This document shows positions 1-8,713 of a DNA stretch of 11,352 nt, piece after piece. The notes beneath the pieces were generated by a model. That model did no database searches and was not told where the DNA came from. It saw only the letters and a list, made by a program, of their open reading frames with translations. The position numbers were made by a program, and so were the translations under genes. The DNA comes from an uncultured Mogibacterium sp. (GTDB lineage Bacteria; Bacillota_A; Clostridia; Peptostreptococcales; Anaerovoracaceae): NCBI RefSeq assembly GCF_938039775.1, contig NZ_CALHTQ010000172.1:1-11352 (forward strand), in the 5' to 3' direction. The stretch's first letter is position 1. Every line of letters begins with the position of its first letter.

Positions 1-41
1 TGCGTGCATGTTGAGTTCTGTTACAAGGGAGATTTAAGAAA

Positions 42-179
42 ATGAGCACTAAGCGTAAATTTCCATATGCCTTGACCCAATTTATAACAGGCTCAATCAA
101 ATCGTATCCAACGGAGAGATTTTTTCACTCACATGATAATTTAGAGTGCCGATTCAAAAAGGGCGGCGTGCCAGAATAA
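42..179 (+). CDS. possible small ORF of 45 codons, unknown function
   Basis: A reading frame of 45 codons runs from an ATG to a TAA. What supports it: an AAGGGAGA Shine-Dalgarno-like stretch at 25-32 lies nine bases before the ATG, and the ATG overlaps by four bases (ATGA, 42-45) the stop of another frame that is open from the window edge (1-45), a layout typical of translationally coupled genes. The product would start MSTKRKFPYA and end KKGGVPE; it is basic, has no membrane segment or signal peptide, and matches no family I recognise. Against it: an ORF this short is not rare by chance and its codons (CGA, TCG, ACG) differ from those of the neighbouring genes. The stop codon lies at the top of a terminator hairpin, so it could be a leader ORF, a short gene, or noise. 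Confidence 0.25.
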   Translation: MSTKRKFPYALTQFITGSIKSYPTERFFHSHDNLECRFKKGGVPE

Positions 180-200
180 AAATTCTGGTTCGTCGTTTTT
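164..200 (+). terminator. intrinsic terminator or attenuator upstream of rpoB
   Basis: CCAGAAT (171-177) and ATTCTGG (182-188) form a perfect 7-bp upper stem around an AAAA loop. Below it, G170-T189 can pair as G-U, T169-T190 is a mismatch, and 164-168 pairs with 191-195 (CGGCG with CGTCG, one G-U). Five T residues follow at 196-200. An A run at 156-160 would also give a U tract on the opposite strand, so the element could act in both directions. It ends whatever transcription arrives from upstream, fully or partly, before the separate rpoB promoter at 249-277. Confidence 0.7.
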
Positions 201-234
201 GTCTTATATTTATTAGGTAGCAGCTTTGGCCAAA

Positions 235-255
235 AGGTCAAGAGGTGGTTGACCT
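235..255. repeat. inverted repeat overlapping the rpoB -35 box
   Basis: AGGTCAA (235-241) and TTGACCT (249-255) are perfect 7-bp inverted arms separated by seven bases. The right arm contains the -35 hexamer TTGACC of the rpoB promoter, so a dimeric repressor binding here would block polymerase. The left arm can also pair weakly with TTTGGCC at 225-231, giving an alternative small hairpin. No regulator family is recognised from the sequence and the symmetry could be accidental. Confidence 0.4.
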
Positions 256-277
256 ATTGATTTTATTGTGATAAAAT
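249..277 (+). promoter_or_regulatory. housekeeping sigma promoter for rpoB-rpoC
   Basis: The -35 box is TTGACC (249-254), the spacer is 17 bases, and the -10 box is TAAAAT (272-277) preceded by an extended TGA element (TG at 269-270). This is close to the SigA consensus in every part. Transcription should begin near 282-284, leaving a 5' leader of about 45 bases before rpoB. It lies downstream of the terminator at 164-200, so rpoBC can be transcribed independently of upstream genes. Confidence 0.75.
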
Positions 278-313
278 AATAGACTGCCACACGAATGTAA
301 ACTGTTGAGACGT

Positions 314-319
314 AAGGAG
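314..319 (+). promoter_or_regulatory. rpoB ribosome binding site, decides the start
   Basis: AAGGAG at 314-319 is eight bases before the ATG at 328. Two earlier in-frame start codons are unusable: the GTG at 319 overlaps the site itself and the ATG at 322 is only two bases away. The protein therefore most likely starts at 328 (MPKPIEVG), not nine bases earlier. Confidence 0.8.
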
Positions 320-327
320 TGATGAAA

Positions 328-3300
328 ATGCCAAAACCTATAGAAGTAGGTAGAAAAGAGCGTATGACCTTCTCTAAAATTAATGAAGTTAGTGAAATGC
401 CTAACCTCATTGATATTCAGACAAAATCATACAAATGGTTCTTGGATGAAGGATTGAAGGAAGTATTTGAAGACATCTCCCCAATCAAGGATTATGCGAA
501 TAATCTCGTATTGGAATTCATTGATTATTCCCTAAGCGATCCCCCAAAGTACGAGCAGGAGGAGTGCAAGGAGAGAGATGTAACATACGCAGCACCACTG
601 AAGGTAAGAGTTAGATTGGTTAACAAGGAAACTGGCGAAGTGAAGGAACAAGAAGTCTTCATGGGCGATTTCCCTTTGATGACCGAAAAAGGTACTTTCA
701 TATATAACGGTGCAGAGAGAGTTATTGTAACCCAGCTCGTGCGTTCACCTGGGCCATACTTCAGCGTCGAGACAGATAAATCGAATAGAAAACTATATTC
801 TTCACAGATTATACCTAACAGGGGTGCATGGTTAGAGTACGAAACCGACGCGGTAGAGACCCTTTCTGTTAGAGTTGACAGAACTCGTAAGCAGCCTCTT
901 ACAACTCTGCTAAGAGCTTTAGGCATTGCATCTGATAAGGAGATTATTGATATCTTTGGTCCAGACGAGAGACTTCTTAAGACACTTGAGAAGGACTCAA
1001 CAACTGACTATGAGAGTGGACTGAGAGAGATATATAGAAGACTTAGACCTGGTGAACCACCTACAGTGGACAGCGCCAAGTCACTTTTGAATTCCCTATT
1101 TTTTGACCCTAAGAGATATGATCTTGCAAAGGTTGGAAGATACAAATATAACAAGAAATTAGGCCTGGCAAATAGATTGGTAGATGCAGTAGTGGCAGAA
1201 GATGTAATCGATCCAAGCACAGGTGAGATTTTGATTGAGAAGGATGGCAGAGTTTCAAGAACTCTTGCTAAGACCATAGAAGATGCAGGTGTTAACTATG
1301 TAATGGTTTACGCTATGCACGATGATTCTCATGAGAATGTGACAAAGGTAATAGGTAATAACTTCGTTAACATTAAGGGCTTTGTTGATTTTGATGTTAC
1401 TGAGCTTGGCGTAGCTGATAAGGTTTACTATCCTGTTCTCATGGAAATCCTAAACGAAAATGATGACGAAGAGGAAATAAGACGTCAGCTTAGACTTCGC
1501 AGAGATGAGCTTTCACCTAAGAACATCATCATGGCTGATATTATCGCTTCAGTCAGCTATTTGCTGAACCTGAACTATGGTATCGGTGGAGTTGATGATA
1601 TAGATCATCTCGGAAATAGAAGGCTTAGAACTGTTGGTGAATTACTTCAGAACCAGTTCAGAATTGGTCTTGCGAGAATGGAGAGAGTTGTCAAGGAGAG
1701 AATGACAATTCAGGATCTAGAGCTTGCTACACCTCAGGCTTTGATGAATATCAGACCTGTGACTGCTGCGATTAAGGAGTTCTTCGGAAGCTCACAGCTT
1801 TCACAGTTCATGGACCAGAACAATCCACTCGCAGAACTTACACATAAGAGAAGACTTTCAGCTCTTGGACCAGGTGGTCTATCAAGAGAAAGAGCTGGCT
1901 TTGAGGTTAGAGACGTACACCATTCTCACTACGGAAGAATGTGTCCTATAGAGACTCCGGAAGGACCAAACATCGGCCTTATCGGTTCGCTTACAACATA
2001 CGGAATCATCAATGAGTACGGATTCATTGAAACACCATATAGAGTTGTTAAGAAGGGCGAGGGCATCGTAACTGAAGAAATCAGATATATCGATGCTGAC
2101 GATGAAGAGTTAATGATTGTAGCTCAGGCTAATGAGCCTCTTGACGAAAACGGTAGATTTATCAATGCAAAGGTTGCAGCAAGAGGTAATGCTGGCGAAA
2201 TCGCTATGTTCCCAAGAGATGTTGTCGATATGATGGACGTATCACCTAAGCAGGTAGTTTCAGTAGCTACTGCTATGATTCCGTTCCTAGAAAACGACGA
2301 CGCTAACCGTGCTTTGATGGGATCCAACATGCAGCGTCAGGCGGTTCCTCTACTTGTAACTGAGGCGCCATACGTTGGTACAGGAATGGAGTACAAGGCA
2401 GCTAGAGACTCTGGTGTTGTTTCACTTGCTAAGCATGCAGGAACAATCGAGTTTGTAGATGCTGATGAGATTCGTATTAGAAGAGATGACAATAACGAAG
2501 TAGACGAGTATAAGCTACTCAAGTTCAAACGTTCAAACCAGGGAACATGTATCAACCAGAGACCTATTGTTAATCATGGTGAGCATGTTGAAGAGGGTGA
2601 AGTAATCGCTGATGGTCCTTCAACAGATCTAGGTGAAATCGCTCTAGGTAAGAACCTTTTGATTGGATTCATGACTTGGGAAGGCTACAACTACGAGGAT
2701 GCTATTATCCTTAACGAAAGACTTCTTATGGATGATGTTTTGACATCACTTCATATCGTTGAATACGAGTCAGAGGCAAGAGATACTAAGCTCGGACCTG
2801 AAGAAATTACAAGAGATATTCCTAATGTCGGTGAAGACGCACTTAAGGATCTAGACGAGGATGGAATCATCCGCATAGGTGCTGAGGTAAACGCTACTGA
2901 CATTCTGGTTGGTAAGGTTACACCTAAGGGAGAGAACGACCTGAGCGCAGAAGAGAGACTCCTAAGAGCTATCTTCGGCGAAAAGGCTAGAGAAGTAAGA
3001 GACACTTCTCTTAAGGTTCCACATGGTGAAACTGGTATAGTTGTTGATGTTAAAATCTTTACAAGAGAGAACGGGGATGAACTAAATCCTGGCGTTAACA
3101 AGCTTGTAAGAGTATATATCGCAACAAAGAGAAAGATTAATGTCGGAGATAAGATGGCCGGCCGTCACGGTAACAAGGGTGTCATCTCAAGAATACTACC
3201 GGAAGAGGATATGCCATTCATGGAGAATGGTAACAGCCTTCAGGTCATGCTGAATCCTTTGGGCGTACCTTCCCGAATGAACGTAGGACAGGTACTTGAG

Positions 3301-4011
3301 GTTCACCTTGGTCTTGCAGCAAAGACAAAGGGCTGGTACATCGCAACACCTGTATTTGATGGAGCATCTGAGAAGGATATTCGTGAGCTGCTTGTAGACT
3401 GCGGATACTCTGAGACAGGTAAGCTTAAGCTCAGAGACGGCAGAACAGGTGAATACTTTGATAATGCAGTAACTGTAGGATACATGTACATGCTGAAACT
3501 TCACCATCTCGTTGATGATAAGATTCACGCAAGAAGTACGGGACCTTACTCACTCGTTACGCAGCAGCCTCTGGGTGGTAAAGCTCAGTTCGGTGGACAG
3601 CGTTTCGGAGAGATGGAAGTTTGGGCGCTAGAAGCATACGGCGCTGCATATACACTTCAAGAGATTCTTACTGTCAAGTCCGATGATATCGTCGGAAGAG
3701 TGCAGACTTATGAGTCAATCGTTAAGGGCGAGAATATTCCTGAACCAGGAATTCCTGAGTCCTTCAAGGTTCTCATCAAGGAAATGCAGTCACTTGCACT
3801 TGATGTAAGAGTTCTCGATGAAGACAATAAGGAATTGGAACTCAGGGAGTTCTCAGAGTACGAAGGACCTTCGGGAATCGACAGCATCATGGATGTTGAC
3901 AATCGCATCGAGAATGAGCAGGAGCTATATTCTAAGGGATTTGGATTGAGCGAAGAAGGTCAAGAAGAGAGTGAAGAGGACTCAGCTGACCAATCAGATA
4001 TAGAAATATAA
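328..4011 (+). CDS. rpoB: DNA-directed RNA polymerase subunit beta
   Basis: Beta subunit of RNA polymerase, forming with beta' the catalytic cleft and the rifampicin pocket. The 1227-residue product is intact and of normal Bacillota length, without the large insertions of E. coli beta. Residues 487-514 are the rifampicin cluster I segment ([14 protein letters not shown] onward); D496, H506 and S511 correspond to E. coli D516, H526 and S531 and are the sensitive-type residues. The GYNYEDA motif is at 786-792 (E790, D791 equal E. coli E813, D814), and K942 and K950 in [12 protein letters not shown] equal the active-site lysines K1065 and K1073. The C-terminal clamp region ([18 protein letters not shown]) is present. 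The last 20 residues are an acidic tail with ten Asp or Glu. The gene is first in a two-gene unit with rpoC and has its own promoter at 249-277. Confidence 0.98.
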   Translation: MPKPIEVGRKERMTFSKINEVSEMPNLIDIQTKSYKWFLDEGLKEVFEDISPIKDYANNLVLEFIDYSLSDPPKYEQEECKERDVTYAAPLKVRVRLVNKETGEVKEQEVFMGDFPLMTEKGTFIYNGAERVIVTQLVRSPGPYFSVETDKSNRKLYSSQIIPNRGAWLEYETDAVETLSVRVDRTRKQPLTTLLRALGIASDKEIIDIFGPDERLLKTLEKDSTTDYESGLREIYRRLRPGEPPTVDSAKSLLNSLFFDPKRYDLAKVGRYKYNKKLGLANRLVDAVVAEDVIDPSTGEILIEKDGRVSRTLAKTIEDAGVNYVMVYAMHDDSHENVTKVIGNNFVNIKGFVDFDVTELGVADKVYYPVLMEILNENDDEEEIRRQLRLRRDELSPKNIIMADIIASVSYLLNLNYGIGGVDDIDHLGNRRLRTVGELLQNQFRIGLARMERVVKERMTIQDLELATPQALMNIRPVTAAIKEFFGSSQLSQFMDQNNPLAELTHKRRLSALGPGGLSRERAGFEVRDVHHSHYGRMCPIETPEGPNIGLIGSLTTYGIINEYGFIETPYRVVKKGEGIVTEEIRYIDADDEELMIVAQANEPLDENGRFINAKVAARGNAGEIAMFPRDVVDMMDVSPKQVVSVATAMIPFLENDDANRALMGSNMQRQAVPLLVTEAPYVGTGMEYKAARDSGVVSLAKHAGTIEFVDADEIRIRRDDNNEVDEYKLLKFKRSNQGTCINQRPIVNHGEHVEEGEVIADGPSTDLGEIALGKNLLIGFMTWEGYNYEDAIILNERLLMDDVLTSLHIVEYESEARDTKLGPEEITRDIPNVGEDALKDLDEDGIIRIGAEVNATDILVGKVTPKGENDLSAEERLLRAIFGEKAREVRDTSLKVPHGETGIVVDVKIFTRENGDELNPGVNKLVRVYIATKRKINVGDKMAGRHGNKGVISRILPEEDMPFMENGNSLQVMLNPLGVPSRMNVGQVLEVHLGLAAKTKGWYIATPVFDGASEKDIRELLVDCGYSETGKLKLRDGRTGEYFDNAVTVGYMYMLKLHHLVDDKIHARSTGPYSLVTQQPLGGKAQFGGQRFGEMEVWALEAYGAAYTLQEILTVKSDDIVGRVQTYESIVKGENIPEPGIPESFKVLIKEMQSLALDVRVLDEDNKELELREFSEYEGPSGIDSIMDVDNRIENEQELYSKGFGLSEEGQEESEEDSADQSDIEI

Positions 4012-4012
4012 G

Positions 4013-4019
4013 AAAGGGG
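4013..4019 (+). promoter_or_regulatory. rpoC ribosome binding site supporting a TTG start
   Basis: AAAGGGG lies just after the rpoB stop and nine bases before the TTG at 4029. No in-frame ATG or GTG exists before the conserved [11 protein letters not shown] segment, so the rare TTG is the only start that keeps the complete N-terminus. Confidence 0.75.
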
Positions 4020-4028
4020 CGCAGAGCT

Positions 4029-7000
4029 TTGACAGAAGTATCAAATAAGAAACCGAATAATTATGAATTAAATCATTTTGATTCGCTGCAGATTAAGCTT
4101 GCTTCAACAGATAAGATTTTAGAGTGGTCTCACGGTGAAGTAACAAAGCCAGAGACAATCAACTACAGAACTCTAAAACCAGAACGCGATGGCCTCTTTT
4201 GTGAACGCATCTTCGGACCTATGAAGGACTGGGAGTGCCACTGTGGTAAATACAAGAGAATCAGATATAAGGGTATCGTCTGCGACCGTTGCGGCGTAGA
4301 GGTTACAAAGGCTAAGGTAAGAAGAGAGAGAATGGGTCACATTGAACTTGCGGCTCCAGTTTCTCACATCTGGTACTTTAAGGGTATCCCTTCAAGAATG
4401 GGTCTTGTCCTAGACATTACCCCAAGAAACCTTGAGAAGGTGCTCTACTTTGCAGCTTACATCGTAACTGATCCAGGAGATACATCTTTAGCATACAAGG
4501 AAATTCTATCAGAAATCGAATATCGTGAGGCTAAGGAGCAGTTCGGAGACAGATTCAAGGCAGCTATGGGTGCTGAGGCTGTTAAAACACTTCTTCAGAA
4601 TATCGATATCGAAGAGCTATCAGCTGATCTACGCGAAAAGCTTCAGGATGCAAGCGGACAGAAGAAAATTCGTATCGTCAGACGCCTTGAGGTTGTAGAA
4701 GCGCTGAGACTTTCAGACAACAAGCCTGAGTGGATGATTATGGAAGTTGTTCCAGTAATACCACCAGACCTCCGTCCGATGGTACAGCTCGACGGTGGCA
4801 GATTTGCAACATCAGATCTGAATGACCTTTACAGAAGAGTAATTAACAGAAACAATCGTCTCAAGAGACTTCTTGAACTCGGAGCACCTGATATCATTGT
4901 CAGAAACGAGAAGAGAATGCTTCAGGAGGCCGTTGATTCACTAATAGATAATGGACGTCGTGGAAGACCTGTTACAGGACCTGGATCAAGAGCACTCAAG
5001 TCACTATCTGACATGCTCAAGGGTAAGCAGGGGCGTTTCCGTCAGAACCTTCTTGGTAAGCGTGTTGACTACTCAGGACGTTCAGTTATCGTTGTAGGTC
5101 CAGAGCTAAAGTTCTACCAGTGCGGTCTTCCAAAGAAGATGGCGCTAGAGCTTTTCAAACCTTTCATCATGAAGGAGTTAGTAGCTCAGGGTTATGCACA
5201 CAATATCAAAAATGCTAAGAAGCTCGTAGAGAAGGTTAGACCAGAGGTCTGGGACGTTCTCGAAGAGGTAATCAAAGAGCATCCAGTAATGCTCAACCGT
5301 GCGCCGACCCTTCATAGACTAGGTATTCAGGCATTTGAGCCAGTACTAGTAGAAGGTAAGGCAATTAAGCTTCATCCGCTCGTTTGTACGCCATTTAACG
5401 CGGACTTTGACGGAGACCAGATGGCTGTTCACGTACCGCTATCTGTGGAAGCACAGGCTGAGGCTAGATTCCTAATGCTGTCAGTTAACAACATTCTGGC
5501 GCCAAAGGACGGCTCGCCTATCACAGCACCTACACAGGATATGATTCTAGGTGCATATTACTTGACATACCCAGGTACAGCTCGCAAGTTCGAAGTCGTA
5601 AATGGTAAGGAACGTACAGTTTATGCCATGGACGAGTTCACAGATGTTAAGCTTTCTGAGGCAAACAAGGCAGCTGGCTTTGAGAGAATACCGGAGAAGG
5701 GTGACGGCAAGGTCTTCACAGATATGGATGAGATGATAATGGCATATCACGATGGAGTGGTAAACATTCACGCTAAGGTAAAGGTTAGAATGTTCGACGG
5801 TCCAGAAGATCTTCGTGGCGGACTCGTAGAGTCAACAGTAGGTAGATTCATATACAACCAGGGACTTCCACAGGACCTAGGTTATATAGACAGAAGCAAG
5901 GATCCATATTCACTAGAGGTTAACTTCCTTTGTGGAAAGAAGAAGCTCGGCGAGATAATCGACAAGTGCTTCAAGGTTCATGCAAATACAGGAACCGTTT
6001 TGATGCTTGACTACATTAAGTCTATGGGATACAAGTACTCAACAAAGGCAGCTGTTTCTATCGGTATCGATGACATGAAAATTCCTGATAGCAAGTGGGA
6101 AATCATCGAGGCGGCTCAGCAGGAAGTTGATAAGTACGAAAAGGCATATAGAGCAGGTCTTGTATCAAATTCAGAGAGATACGAGCAGATCATCAAAATC
6201 TGGAACAAGACGACAGATGACGTCGCAGACGCTTTGATGGATTCGCTTGAGCCTGCAAATAACCTGAATATCATGGCAACATCAGGAGCCAGAGGTAGTA
6301 AGAACCAGATTAGACAGATCGGTGGTATGCGTGGACTTATGGCGAACGCTACAGGACACACTGTAGAGATTCCTATCAAGGCTAATTTCCGTGAAGGTCT
6401 ATCAGTACTCGAGTACTTTATTTCATCAAATGGTGCTCGTAAGGGACTTGCTGATACAGCTCTTCGTACAGCCGACTCAGGTTACCTAACAAGAAGACTT
6501 GTAGACGTTTCGCACAACGTAATCGTAAGAGATATAGATTGCGGAAGCACAGAGGGTGTCGAAGTAAGAGCCTTCGTAGATGGTAAGGAAATTATTGAGC
6601 CACTAAACCAGAGAATCGCAGGAAGAACTGCCCTAAACGATATAGTCGACCCAAGAGATGGACGCGTTATCGTTAAGGCTAACGAAGAAATCAGCGATGA
6701 TCAGTCACTAGAGGTAGTAGAAGCAGGCATTGAAGCTGTAACAATTAGATCAGCAATGACATGTAACAGCAAATCAGGAATCTGTGCTAAGTGCTACGGA
6801 AGAAACCTTGCGACAGGTGAGCATGTTAATATCGGCGAATCAATTGGTATCATAGCTGCTCAGTCAATCGGTGAGCCGGGTACACAGCTCACAATGAGAA
6901 CCTTCCATACTGGTGGTGTCGCTGGATCAGATATCACACACGGTCTTCCAAGAGTAGAGGAGCTATTCGAGGCAAGAAAGCCAAAGGGACTTGCAGAAAT

Positions 7001-7913
7001 CTGCGAGGAAGATGGTGTGGTTCGCGAAATCAAAGCTAGAACAGATAACAAGACAGAGGTTATCGTTCGAAGTGAAGAGGAAGGCGATAAGACCTACATC
7101 GTTCCTTACGGAGCGCGCCTTGCGGTAAAGGTTGGAGACGAAGTAAAGAAGGGTGGAAACATCACAAGCGGTCCACTCAATCCACATGATATCATGAGAC
7201 TGAACGGAGTAGAGGGCGTTTACCAGTACCTACTCAAGGAAGTTCAGCGTGTATATAAGAATCAGGGTGTAGACATTAACGATAAGCACATCGAGATTAT
7301 CGCTAGTCAGATGCTATCAAAGTTCAAGATTGAGGATCCAGGTGATACAGATCTTCTTCCAGGTAGCATGTACACTAGACTGGAACTTGCAGAAGCTAAC
7401 AGCATTGCTGAGGCTGAGGGCAAGACACCAGCTAGCGGAAAGCGAGTTCTACTCGGAATCACTAAGGCGTCGCTTGCAACAAATTCATTCTTGTCAGCGG
7501 CTTCCTTCCAGGAGACAACAAGAGTGCTTACAGACGCGGCCATCAAGGGTAAGAACGATAAGCTGCTCGGACTCAAGGAAAATGTTATCATCGGTAAGCT
7601 GATACCTGCGGGTACAGGTATGAAGAAGTACCGCAACATCAATCTTGATTACGGTGAGCATCAGGCTGACATCGACGAATACCTAAGCGAGGTTGAAGCT
7701 CAGAGAGAAGCTGAGAGAAGAGCTCGTGAGGAAGAAAAGAGTGTTCAGCATATTAGACCACAGAGCGATGTGGAGCCAATCTTCGAGGAAATAGACGAAG
7801 ATGAGAGCGTATCGGTTAACGAATACATCTCAAATCTTGAGGATATAGAAATCGGAGAAATTGCAAGTGAGACAGATTTCGAAGAGCAGGTAGAAGCACC
7901 TGAAGAAGAATAG
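4029..7913 (+). CDS. rpoC: DNA-directed RNA polymerase subunit beta'
   Basis: Beta' subunit, carrying the catalytic magnesium site of RNA polymerase. The 1294-residue product starts at TTG. C70, C72, C85 and C88 form the N-terminal zinc site. NADFDGD is at 457-463, with D459, D461 and D463 chelating the catalytic magnesium. The bridge helix includes T814-A815 (E. coli T790, A791). The second zinc site is C838, C912, C919 and C922. The trigger loop has M956, R957 and H960 (E. coli M932, R933, H936); the large proteobacterial insertion there is absent. Odd point: the conserved body ends near PAGTGM (1193-1198), where Bacillus beta' has only a short tail, yet this protein continues for about 96 residues. 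These comprise a charged, probably helical stretch (about 1214-1238) and 49 final residues with 21 acidic and no Lys or Arg. It follows rpoB by 17 bases and is surely cotranscribed. Confidence 0.98.
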   Translation: MTEVSNKKPNNYELNHFDSLQIKLASTDKILEWSHGEVTKPETINYRTLKPERDGLFCERIFGPMKDWECHCGKYKRIRYKGIVCDRCGVEVTKAKVRRERMGHIELAAPVSHIWYFKGIPSRMGLVLDITPRNLEKVLYFAAYIVTDPGDTSLAYKEILSEIEYREAKEQFGDRFKAAMGAEAVKTLLQNIDIEELSADLREKLQDASGQKKIRIVRRLEVVEALRLSDNKPEWMIMEVVPVIPPDLRPMVQLDGGRFATSDLNDLYRRVINRNNRLKRLLELGAPDIIVRNEKRMLQEAVDSLIDNGRRGRPVTGPGSRALKSLSDMLKGKQGRFRQNLLGKRVDYSGRSVIVVGPELKFYQCGLPKKMALELFKPFIMKELVAQGYAHNIKNAKKLVEKVRPEVWDVLEEVIKEHPVMLNRAPTLHRLGIQAFEPVLVEGKAIKLHPLVCTPFNADFDGDQMAVHVPLSVEAQAEARFLMLSVNNILAPKDGSPITAPTQDMILGAYYLTYPGTARKFEVVNGKERTVYAMDEFTDVKLSEANKAAGFERIPEKGDGKVFTDMDEMIMAYHDGVVNIHAKVKVRMFDGPEDLRGGLVESTVGRFIYNQGLPQDLGYIDRSKDPYSLEVNFLCGKKKLGEIIDKCFKVHANTGTVLMLDYIKSMGYKYSTKAAVSIGIDDMKIPDSKWEIIEAAQQEVDKYEKAYRAGLVSNSERYEQIIKIWNKTTDDVADALMDSLEPANNLNIMATSGARGSKNQIRQIGGMRGLMANATGHTVEIPIKANFREGLSVLEYFISSNGARKGLADTALRTADSGYLTRRLVDVSHNVIVRDIDCGSTEGVEVRAFVDGKEIIEPLNQRIAGRTALNDIVDPRDGRVIVKANEEISDDQSLEVVEAGIEAVTIRSAMTCNSKSGICAKCYGRNLATGEHVNIGESIGIIAAQSIGEPGTQLTMRTFHTGGVAGSDITHGLPRVEELFEARKPKGLAEICEEDGVVREIKARTDNKTEVIVRSEEEGDKTYIVPYGARLAVKVGDEVKKGGNITSGPLNPHDIMRLNGVEGVYQYLLKEVQRVYKNQGVDINDKHIEIIASQMLSKFKIEDPGDTDLLPGSMYTRLELAEANSIAEAEGKTPASGKRVLLGITKASLATNSFLSAASFQETTRVLTDAAIKGKNDKLLGLKENVIIGKLIPAGTGMKKYRNINLDYGEHQADIDEYLSEVEAQREAERRAREEEKSVQHIRPQSDVEPIFEEIDEDESVSVNEYISNLEDIEIGEIASETDFEEQVEAPEEE

Positions 7914-7922
7914 TTTCATCGC

Positions 7923-7951
7923 TTGCACATCGAGAAAATTTATGGTAGAAT
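7923..7951 (+). promoter_or_regulatory. housekeeping sigma promoter for the str operon
   Basis: The -35 box is TTGCAC (7923-7928), the spacer is 17 bases, and the -10 box is TAGAAT (7946-7951) with an extended TGG element at 7943-7945. The expected start near 7957-7959 gives a leader of about 78 bases before rpsL. The promoter begins 9 bases after the rpoC stop with no terminator between, so read-through from rpoBC probably adds to str operon transcription. Confidence 0.7.
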
Positions 7952-7966
7952 AAGGTTTGGTTTTCA

Positions 7967-8002
7967 CTAAACTGGCCCTGATATTCATGAGGGTCAGTTT
8001 AG
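7967..8002 (+). promoter_or_regulatory. rpsL leader hairpin
   Basis: CTAAACTGGCCCT (7967-7979) pairs with AGGGTCAGTTTAG (7990-8002) over 13 bp with a single G-U pair and a 10-base loop. It begins about eight bases after the predicted transcription start and ends 20 bases before the Shine-Dalgarno site AAAGGAG (8023-8029). No U tract follows, so it is not a typical terminator. Likely roles are 5'-end protection of the abundant str mRNA or binding of a regulatory protein; the sequence does not decide. Confidence 0.6.
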
Positions 8003-8035
8003 CTGTAAATAATATATCAAGGAAAGGAGAAATCA

Positions 8036-8452
8036 ATGCCTACAATCAATCAATTAGTACGTCAGGGCAGAACAAGTGCTGTAAAGAAATCTACTGCACC
8101 AGCTCTCGGAAAGGGTATGAACGCTCTTAAGAGAACAGCAACAGATACTCATTCACCACAGAAGAGAGGCGTTTGCACATCTGTTAAGACAGTAACACCT
8201 AAGAAGCCTAACTCAGCTCTTAGAAAAGTTGCCAGAGTACGTCTAACTAACGGAATTGAGGTAACAGCGTACATTCCTGGAATCGGTCACAACCTTCAGG
8301 AGCACAGCGTAGTGCTTATCAGAGGTGGAAGAGTTAAGGACCTCCCTGGTGTAAGATATCACATCATCAGAGGAACACTCGACACAGCTGGAGTTAATGA
8401 CAGAGGTCAGGCTCGTTCAAAGTACGGTGCCAAGAAACCAAAGAAAAAGTAA
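8036..8452 (+). CDS. rpsL: 30S ribosomal protein S12
   Basis: Small-subunit protein S12, which lines the decoding centre and affects translational accuracy. The 138-residue product matches S12 throughout: [11 protein letters not shown] at the N-terminus, PQKRGVCT, then [11 protein letters not shown] at 54-64, [19 protein letters not shown], and a basic C-terminus ending KKPKKK. It carries the 13-14 residue insertion around residues 25-40 seen in Bacillus S12 (138 residues) and absent from the shorter E. coli type. K56 (E. coli K42) and the lysine of GGRVKDLPG are both present, so streptomycin-contact positions look wild type. The start is set by AAAGGAG six bases upstream. It is the first gene of the str operon, under the promoter at 7923-7951, and is followed by an unusually long gap before rpsG. 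Confidence 0.97.
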   Translation: MPTINQLVRQGRTSAVKKSTAPALGKGMNALKRTATDTHSPQKRGVCTSVKTVTPKKPNSALRKVARVRLTNGIEVTAYIPGIGHNLQEHSVVLIRGGRVKDLPGVRYHIIRGTLDTAGVNDRGQARSKYGAKKPKKK

Positions 8453-8713
8453 GTAAATTATTGATTCAAGCAATCGGGAACTAAGCCCTTGATATATTTT
8501 ATATTGAGCGCCACGGCAAATAGCATTTAGCGAATTTTGTCGAGTACCCCCGGACAGACTGAATGACCACAAGATTGCCGGGTCATCCAGAGTAATCGGC
8601 CAGAGCGCTTGCGCTTTGAGTATCGGTGAAGAGAAGTCGTGCAATTAGTAGCATACCGCGAATTAGATATCAGAGTTCAAACTTTGATGTTAACAAGCGA
8701 GGGAGGAAGAGAA
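8453..8713 (+). promoter_or_regulatory. structured rpsL-rpsG intercistronic leader, candidate S7 autoregulatory RNA
   Basis: This 261-base gap holds no credible gene and no good promoter. Several hairpins can be drawn: TTGATT/AATCGG (8461-8466 with 8472-8477, two G-U); CTTGATATA/TATATTGAG (8488-8496 with 8500-8508); ATGACC/GGTCAT (8563-8568 with 8581-8586); CAGAGCG/CGCTTTG closed by a CTTG tetraloop (8601-8618); and ATCAGAGT/ACTTTGAT (8669-8676 with 8681-8688). Motifs CACAAG (8568-8573), AGTAATCG (8591-8598) and CGGTGAA (8624-8630) match, in order, 16S rRNA sequences around helices 28, 29 and 43, where S7 binds. In E. coli the same gap carries the S7 repressor site controlling rpsG and fusA. 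I infer the same role here; the pairing and binding are untested. Confidence 0.55.
8701..8706 (+). promoter_or_regulatory. rpsG ribosome binding site, decides a GTG start
   Basis: GGGAGG lies seven bases before the GTG at 8714, where the conserved S7 N-terminus (PRKGNTPKR) begins. The frame is open further upstream to an ATG at 8687 and a GTG at 8639, but those starts have no Shine-Dalgarno site and would add residues absent from S7. Confidence 0.85.

Noticed and set aside
72..88. Second promoter using TTGACC at 72-77
   Set aside because: The nearest TATAAC is only five bases away and no -10 box occurs at 16-18 bases.
319..327. Nine-base N-terminal extension of rpoB starting at GTG 319
   Set aside because: The GTG overlaps the AAGGAG ribosome binding site and the ATG at 322 is too close to it; the ATG at 328 has ideal spacing.
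3196..3528. 110-codon - strand ORF opposite rpoB, and similar antisense ORFs across rpoB, rpoC and fusA
   Set aside because: All lie opposite intact conserved genes and show no family features; typical shadows of long coding regions.
7330..7602. 90-codon + strand ORF inside rpoC
   Set aside because: Lies in another frame of an intact rpoC, with no recognisable product; an overlap artefact.
7967..8010. rpoC terminator
   Set aside because: The hairpin is strong but is followed by CTGTAAATAA, not a U tract, and it lies downstream of the str promoter.
7987..8121. ORF starting at an ATG in the loop of the rpsL leader hairpin and running into rpsL in another frame
   Set aside because: No ribosome binding site and no recognisable product; it overlaps the real S12 start.
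8639..8713. 25-residue N-terminal extension of S7 from a GTG at 8639
   Set aside because: No Shine-Dalgarno site there, and the extra residues are not part of S7; the GTG at 8714 has GGGAGG and gives the standard 156 residues.
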